A DNA stretch of 14,692 bases, taken from positions 1 to 14,692 of the forward strand of contig DASTBU010000037.1 of the NCBI GenBank assembly GCA_035711845.1, given 5' to 3'. The notes under the pieces are model-generated. The model made no database searches, had not been told where the DNA came from, and saw only the letters and a program-made list of their open reading frames with translations. The stretch comes from DASTBU01 sp035711845. GTDB lineage: Bacteria > Acidobacteriota > Vicinamibacteria > Vicinamibacterales > 2-12-FULL-66-21. How positions within the stretch are numbered: the first letter of the stretch is position 1; each line of letters opens with the position of its first letter. Both the position numbers and the translations under genes were made by a program. Below, in pieces: positions 11,124 to 14,692 of this stretch.

Positions 11124-11133
11124 TCGTACCGCG
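11103..11133. terminator. overlapping GC-rich hairpins at the purN/metallophosphoesterase convergence
   Basis: CCGCGG (11103-11108) can pair with CCGCGG (11113-11118) around CCCT; alternatively CGCGGT (11114-11119) pairs with ACCGCG (11128-11133). No T-tract follows on either strand. It may be a weak two-way terminator or simply GC-rich coding sequence at the purN end. Confidence 0.25.
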
Positions 11134-11136
11134 ACC

Positions 11137-11982
11137 TTATCCGAAATCGACCGGCTTCAGCGTCAGGATCGCGACTTCTGGCGGGCAGTTCAGCCGGACC
11201 GGCACGTACACGGTGCCGATCCCGCGGGTGACGAACGCGGCGGTATTCTTCCGGCGCCCGGCGCCCGCGATGATCGGATACTTTCGGGCCGCGATGGCGC
11301 CTATGCCGGGCAGCACGATCTGCCCTCCGTGGGTGTGGCCGCTCAGCACGAGCGGGACGCCGAGAGCCGAAGCCTCGACGAGACGCGCCGGCGTGTGCGC
11401 GAGCAGCATCAGGTTGGGGGTCGCGCCCCGGAGCACGTAGGCCAGGTCGTCGACCTGTCGCGTCCAGTACCGGATTCCCGCAATCTCCAGCTTCTCTCCA
11501 CGGATGATTGCCTGGGTGCGTTGATCGCGCAGCACGGTGAACCCCCGGGCGGCCAATGCGGCGGGCATGTCGCGGTCGTCGTCGTGGTTGCCGAGCACCG
11601 CGAAGACCCCGTGAGGGGCCGTCAACGGCGCCAGGGCTTCCGCTGCGGGCTCTACGTACCGGCGGTCGCCCCAGGTCACGTAGTCGCCGCCAAGCACGAT
11701 GAGGTCGGGCTGTTCGGCCAGCAGCATGCGAACCGCTCTGTCGATCAGCTCGTGAGCCACTGTCCGGCTCCGGTGCGTGTCGGAGAGAAACCCCAGCCTG
11801 AGCCCCGACAGCGATGGCGGCAACCCGGACACGGTCAGCGTCTCGCGCGTGATCTCGACGTCCTGGCGTCCGTAGAGGAATCCATGAGCGAACGCGCCCG
11901 TGGTCGTCCCGATGCCAATGGCCGCGAGACCTCTGATCGCGGACCGACGGTCGATGCCGGGCGCACGGTCTGCAGGGGTCAT
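11137..11982 (-). CDS. calcineurin-like metallophosphoesterase with Tat-type signal (YkuE/YaeI-like)
   Basis: A 281-residue two-metal phosphoesterase. The N terminus has a twin-arginine stretch DRRSAIRGLAAIGIG (Arg12-Arg13) and a hydrophobic run, suggesting Tat export and a membrane anchor or cleaved signal. The metal-binding motifs follow in order: SDTH (Asp68, His70), GGDYV (Asp100), GNHD (Asn132, His133), LLAHTP and SGHTHGGQI. This layout is that of YkuE/YaeI-type enzymes; some relatives (LpxG) cleave UDP-diacylglucosamine, but the substrate here cannot be told. ATG 11982 is chosen; a TTG two codons upstream (11988) is possible and has AGAGGG at better spacing. It converges on purN and diverges from tyrS with 62 bases between. 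Confidence 0.9.
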   Translation of the reverse strand: MTPADRAPGIDRRSAIRGLAAIGIGTTTGAFAHGFLYGRQDVEITRETLTVSGLPPSLSGLRLGFLSDTHRSRTVAHELIDRAVRMLLAEQPDLIVLGGDYVTWGDRRYVEPAAEALAPLTAPHGVFAVLGNHDDDRDMPAALAARGFTVLRDQRTQAIIRGEKLEIAGIRYWTRQVDDLAYVLRGATPNLMLLAHTPARLVEASALGVPLVLSGHTHGGQIVLPGIGAIAARKYPIIAGAGRRKNTAAFVTRGIGTVYVPVRLNCPPEVAILTLKPVDFG

Positions 11983-11984
11983 CT

Positions 11985-12044
11985 GCAACTATGGTAACCC
12001 TCTGCCGACGATGGACCGATGGCGGGATGTATAGTTACCGTTGC
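11985..12044. repeat. inverted repeat spanning the metallophosphoesterase/tyrS divergent starts
   Basis: Left arm GCAAC-TAT-GGTAAC (11985-11998) is the reverse complement of right arm GTTACCGTTGC (12034-12044), apart from the three-base TAT insertion. Eleven base pairs match across a 35-base centre. The right arm touches the tyrS ATG and overlaps its -10 element; the left arm lies at the metallophosphoesterase start. It could be an operator or a chance repeat. Confidence 0.45.
12030..12035 (+). promoter_or_regulatory. possible -10 element for tyrS
   Basis: TATAGT is a good -10 hexamer, but no convincing -35 is present. The predicted transcription start would be near 12042, only about three bases before the ATG at 12045, so the tyrS mRNA could be nearly leaderless. 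No Shine-Dalgarno sequence precedes that ATG, which fits. Confidence 0.4.
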
Positions 12045-13442
12045 ATGACAGTCGACGAGCAGCTGGCGTACCTGACGCGCGGGTGCGTGGACGTCGTCCG
12101 AGCCGGTGAGCTGCGCGCGAAACTCGAGCGCTTCGAGAAGACCGGACGTCCTCTCGTGGTGAAGGTGGGGTTCGATCCCACTGCTCCCGATCTGCATCTC
12201 GGCCACACCGTGCTCATCCGCAAGATGAAGCACTTCCAGGATCTTGGTCACACGGTGATCTACGTCGTGGGCGCGTTCACGGCGCTCATCGGTGATCCAA
12301 CAGGCCGATCGAAAACGCGGCCGCCGCTCTCGCCGGAGGAGATCGAACGGAACGCCGAGACTTACAAGACGCAGATCTTCAAGATCCTCGACCCCCGGAC
12401 GACCCAGGTGCGTTTCAACAGCGAATGGCTCGAGCCGCTCGGCAGCGTCGGCTGGATCAAGCTCGCCGCGACATACAACGTCGCGCAGATGCTGGAGCGG
12501 CGCGACTTCAAGAAGCGCTACGAAGCCGGGCAGCCGATCGCCATCCACGAGTTCCTGTACCCGCTCGCGCAGGCATACGACTCCGTCGTCCTCCAGGCGG
12601 ACGTGGAGCTGGGAGGCACCGATCAGCTCTTCAACCTCAATGTCGGACGCGACATCATGCCGGCCTTCGATCTCGAACCGCAGATCGTCATGACGACGCC
12701 GCTGCTGGAGGGGCTCGACGGGGTCGAGAAGATGTCGAAGAGCATGGGGAACTACGTGGGCGTGACCGAGGCCCCGGCCGAGATGTTCGGCAAGCTCATG
12801 TCGATCTCCGACGACCTGATGTGGCGGTACTACGGCCTGCTGACGGAGCTTACCGCCGAGGAGGTGCTCGCGAGACGCCACGGCGTGGCGAGCGGCGCGC
12901 TGCACCCGAAACAGGCGAAGGTCGATCTCGCGAGGATGATCGTCGCCGATTTTCACGGGGCCGAGGCCGCCGAGGCCGCGCTGCACGAGTTCGACCGCAG
13001 GTTCTCGAAGCGGGAGCTCCCGCAGGATACGGTCGAGCGGCCCATGCTCGCGGGCACGCAGATCGAGCACTTGCTGCTGGAGACGGGCTTCGCGCAATCG
13101 GGGAGCGACGCGACGCGGAAGGTTCAGCAGGGTGCGGTGCGCATCGACGGACAGAAGTTCACGCAGCCACGCGCGCCTGTCGAGCGTCTCGAGCCCTTCA
13201 TGCTCCAGGTGGGCCGGCGGGTCGCGCGCATCGTCGTCGTCGACCAGCGGGACCTGATCGTGAGCCCCATCCCTGGTTCCACGGGAGACGAGGCGTGGTT
13301 GATTCTGCAGAACAAGGGACAGGTGGACGTGCCGCACCCGACGCGCGAGAGCGCGATTGCGAGGGCGCGCGAGGGCGCGCAGGCGTCCCACGGGCGCGTG
13401 TTCATCTTCGAAGGTGAGCGGGTCATCGAGGATCAGCCATAG
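12045..13442 (+). CDS. tyrS: tyrosyl-tRNA synthetase TyrS with extra C-terminal domain
   Basis: Class I aminoacyl-tRNA synthetase charging tRNA-Tyr. The 465-residue product has GFDPTAPDLHLGH with the HIGH-type signature HLGH (51-54), the tyrosine-site segment LGGTDQLFNLNVGRD, and KMSKS at 229-233, which marks the TyrZ-like bacterial branch. An S4-type RNA-binding domain follows (about 340-400, including KVQQGAVRIDGQKF). Residues about 400-465 are extra compared with usual members of about 400-420 residues and resemble DUF2188 (HPTRESAIARAREGAQ, then GRVFIFEGERVIED). ATG 12045 begins MTVDEQLAYLTRG, a family-like start; ATG 12027 and GTG/ATG codons upstream add unconserved residues. It diverges from the metallophosphoesterase gene and lies upstream of an rRNA operon. 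Confidence 0.95.
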   Translation: MTVDEQLAYLTRGCVDVVRAGELRAKLERFEKTGRPLVVKVGFDPTAPDLHLGHTVLIRKMKHFQDLGHTVIYVVGAFTALIGDPTGRSKTRPPLSPEEIERNAETYKTQIFKILDPRTTQVRFNSEWLEPLGSVGWIKLAATYNVAQMLERRDFKKRYEAGQPIAIHEFLYPLAQAYDSVVLQADVELGGTDQLFNLNVGRDIMPAFDLEPQIVMTTPLLEGLDGVEKMSKSMGNYVGVTEAPAEMFGKLMSISDDLMWRYYGLLTELTAEEVLARRHGVASGALHPKQAKVDLARMIVADFHGAEAAEAALHEFDRRFSKRELPQDTVERPMLAGTQIEHLLLETGFAQSGSDATRKVQQGAVRIDGQKFTQPRAPVERLEPFMLQVGRRVARIVVVDQRDLIVSPIPGSTGDEAWLILQNKGQVDVPHPTRESAIARAREGAQASHGRVFIFEGERVIEDQP

Positions 13443-13480
13443 TTCCACGGATGATCGGGGGCTGGTGGGAACGCATGGGC

Positions 13481-13508
13481 TTGCTTTCACGGGGCGGGCG
13501 CATATAGT
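13481..13508 (+). promoter_or_regulatory. weak candidate promoter P0 downstream of tyrS
   Basis: TTGCTT (13481-13486), 16-base spacer, TATAGT (13503-13508). It is far poorer than P1 and P2. If real it would add a third rRNA start, or read only as far as the terminator-like hairpins at 13554 and 13716. Confidence 0.25.
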
Positions 13509-13553
13509 TGGACAAGGGTACGATCGGCGAGGTCGTGAGCGGTTCGCGATCGG

Positions 13554-13570
13554 GCGCCCGAGGGCGCTTT
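13554..13570 (+). terminator. possible weak terminator after tyrS
   Basis: GCGCCC (13554-13559) and GGGCGC (13562-13567) form a compact GC stem, followed by only TTT. It lies 112 bases past the tyrS stop. The short loop and short T-run make it doubtful. Confidence 0.3.
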
Positions 13571-13648
13571 CGGATCGAGGCGGGTTGGTGGGCGCGGCTC
13601 AACCGCACGCGGAGCGAAGGGCGCGGCGGAAAAGGCGCTGCAGATCGC

Positions 13649-13677
13649 TTGACAGCGGGTCCAGCCGCGCGTATATT
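13649..13677 (+). promoter_or_regulatory. rRNA operon promoter P1
   Basis: Perfect TTGACA at 13649-13654, 17-base spacer and TATATT at 13672-13677. The predicted start is near 13684. It is the first of two near-consensus promoters before the 16S gene. An intrinsic terminator lies only some 30 bases beyond the predicted start. Confidence 0.8.
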
Positions 13678-13682
13678 CAAAG

Positions 13683-13748
13683 GTCCGAGCGTGACCCGGC
13701 CAAGGCGGTCGGACGATTTGCTTCGGTTCCACCGCAGCAAATTTTTTT
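13683..13748 (+). ncRNA. candidate short structured RNA from P1, or attenuated rRNA leader
   Basis: From the predicted P1 start to the T-tract the sequence is about 65 bases and almost wholly paired. A first stem joins GTCCGA (13683-13688) to TCGGAC (13709-13714), and one base later the terminator hairpin begins. GCGGT (13705-13709) can also pair with ACCGC (13731-13735), which would compete with both hairpins. No family is recognised. It may be an independent small RNA or a conditional attenuator of P1 transcription. Confidence 0.4.
13716..13748 (+). terminator. intrinsic terminator between rRNA promoters P1 and P2
   Basis: ATTTGCT (13716-13722) pairs with AGCAAAT (13736-13742), then past one mismatch CGGT (13724-13727) pairs with ACCG (13731-13734) around a TCC loop. 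Seven T bases follow directly (13742-13748). This is the best intrinsic terminator in the window. It could end tyrS read-through, P1 transcripts, or both. Confidence 0.65.
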
Positions 13749-13809
13749 GTCGCCTCCCCCCTTTCGAGTTCGCACCCCTAATCGCAGGCGTGGCGCCCGT
13801 ATTTGCCGC

Positions 13810-13832
13810 GGGGGGCGAGGGGTGAGGGAGGG
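13810..13832 (+). other. G-quadruplex motif just upstream of P2
   Basis: Four G-runs with short loops: GGGGGG (13810-13815), GGGG (13819-13822), GGG (13826-13828) and GGG (13830-13832). The motif fits the classic G4 rule and ends 33 bases before the P2 -35. In duplex terms AGGGGTG (13818-13824) can also pair with CACCCCT (13773-13779). Confidence 0.45.
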
Positions 13833-13865
13833 CTGCCGAGGCTGGCGTCGAAAGGGTCGAAGGAG

Positions 13866-13894
13866 TTGACAGGGGATTAGCCCTCTAGTAATAT
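13866..13894 (+). promoter_or_regulatory. rRNA operon promoter P2
   Basis: Perfect TTGACA at 13866-13871, 17-base spacer and TAATAT at 13889-13894. The predicted start is near 13901. The bases around and after the -10 (ATATTCGAAGGT, 13891-13902) match those of P1 (ATATTCAAAGGT, 13673-13684) at 11 of 12 positions. P2 lies downstream of the terminator and so should feed rRNA directly. Confidence 0.82.
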
Positions 13895-13937
13895 TCGAAG
13901 GTTCCCCTGACGGAAATAAAGCTGACGGGGAGCGCGT

Positions 13938-13966
13938 CCGATAGAGGGCTTGGAGCCCGCTGTCGG
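13938..13966 (+). other. rRNA leader stem-loop upstream of boxA
   Basis: CCGATA (13938-13943) pairs with TGTCGG (13961-13966) including one G-U pair; past a small internal loop GGGCT (13946-13950) pairs with AGCCC (13954-13958) around TGG. No T-tract follows. It sits 15 bases before boxA, where boxB-type hairpins are found in other rRNA leaders. Confidence 0.4.
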
Positions 13967-13981
13967 GCCAGAGCCGGTCCG

Positions 13982-13993
13982 GTTCTTTGAAAA
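13982..13993 (+). promoter_or_regulatory. boxA-like antitermination element
   Basis: GTTCTTTGAAAA resembles the NusB/NusE-binding boxA of bacterial rRNA leaders. It lies about 80 bases after the P2 start and about 280 before 16S. It is followed by a small hairpin joining GAAC and GTTC (14001-14020 region). It is downstream of the P1 terminator, so it could not help P1 transcripts pass that point. Confidence 0.6.
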
Positions 13994-14108
13994 CTAGATA
14001 GAACGTGCAAGCACTTGTTCGCCGAAGCCGAGCGTCATAGGGCGCGAGGCGGAGGCGGACAGCCCGTCGAGTATCAGCGGGTGGCGCAGAGTAATCCGGC
14101 GGTCGGAG

Positions 14109-14150
14109 GTGTAGTTCACCACCGGCTGGTCGGCTGTGAACCACCTACAC
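14109..14150 (+). other. long leader stem-loop
   Basis: GTGTAG (14109-14114) pairs with CTACAC (14145-14150), and TTCAC (14115-14119) pairs with GTGAA (14136-14140), with CCAC bulged out. The loop is about 16 bases. It is likely part of the pre-16S leader fold. Confidence 0.4.
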
Positions 14151-14163
14151 TTGACGAACTGAA

Positions 14164-14200
14164 CAACGTTAGAGAGCCGATCAACAGGCGATCAACGTTA
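14164..14200 (+). repeat. short direct repeats in the rRNA leader
   Basis: CAACGTTA occurs at 14164-14171 and 14193-14200. CGATCAAC occurs at 14178-14185 and 14189-14196 with an 11-base period. Their role is unknown. Confidence 0.4.
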
Positions 14201-14209
14201 AGGGCTTGT

Positions 14210-14262
14210 CTCGCCGGCGCCCGCCGTCGCATCTTCGATGCGTCGGCGCGGTTGCAGGCGAG
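14210..14262 (+). other. pre-16S leader fold next to the 16S 5' end
   Basis: Outer stem CTCGCC (14210-14215) with GGCGAG (14257-14262). Inner hairpin GCCG-T-CGCATC (14223-14233) with GATGCG-T-CGGC (14237-14247), with one T-T mismatch and a TTC loop. It ends 11 bases before the mature 16S start, the usual place for leader folds that assist 16S folding and processing. Confidence 0.5.
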
Positions 14263-14273
14263 GCGACCATTTT

Positions 14274-14692
<419 letters not shown>

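Larger units (their letters stand above)
13443..14273 (+). other. non-coding tyrS-16S interval: rRNA operon control region and leader
   Basis: No convincing protein gene lies here; open frames on both strands are rich in Arg, Pro and Gly and lack start signals or recognisable motifs. The interval holds two strong tandem promoters, an intrinsic terminator between them, a G-rich block, a boxA-like element and several stem-loops leading to the 16S 5' end, each listed separately. Confidence 0.8.

Noticed and set aside
14105..14152. tRNA-like stem with GTTCACC in the leader
   Set aside because: No cloverleaf with acceptor, anticodon and T arms can be drawn. It is a bulged hairpin.

Overview
The window is a chromosomal piece of a GC-rich bacterium. 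The partial 16S rRNA gene at the right end reads by eye like Acidobacteriota, class Vicinamibacteria (subgroup 6). That placement rests on remembered 16S signatures and was not searched.

Left to right: a divergent, cut-off rlmN (minus strand, 1-528); an M16 zinc peptidase with a good sigma70-type promoter (735-1991); then a tightly packed plus-strand purine cluster, purB-purS-purQ-purL-purF-(HEAT-repeat exported protein)-purM-purN (2095-11123). Together these encode GAR transformylase (PurN), the three-part FGAM synthase (PurS/PurQ/small PurL), AIR synthase (PurM), PRPP amidotransferase (PurF) and adenylosuccinate lyase (PurB). purD, purE, purK, purC and purH are not in the window. The only non-purine member is the HEAT-repeat protein, 4 bases after the purF stop and 10 bases before purM. 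A convergent Tat-type metallophosphoesterase (minus, 11137-11982) follows, then a divergent tyrS (12045-13442). The tyrS product has a C-terminal extension that resembles DUF2188.

From 13443 to 14273 there is no protein gene. This stretch is the control region and leader of an rRNA operon: two TTGACA-17-bp promoters (P1 at 13649-13677, P2 at 13866-13894), a boxA-like element at 13982-13993, several stem-loops and the 5' end of 16S rRNA (14274 to the window end). A convincing intrinsic terminator (13716-13748) lies between P1 and P2, so P1 would make either a short RNA of about 65 nt or an attenuated rRNA transcript.

Most of the window is ordinary housekeeping. The points most worth a second look are the P1-terminator-P2 arrangement, the HEAT protein inside the purine cluster, the TyrS C-terminal extension, and an inverted repeat that spans the metallophosphoesterase/tyrS divergent start sites. 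I saw no mobile element, CRISPR array or tRNA gene.
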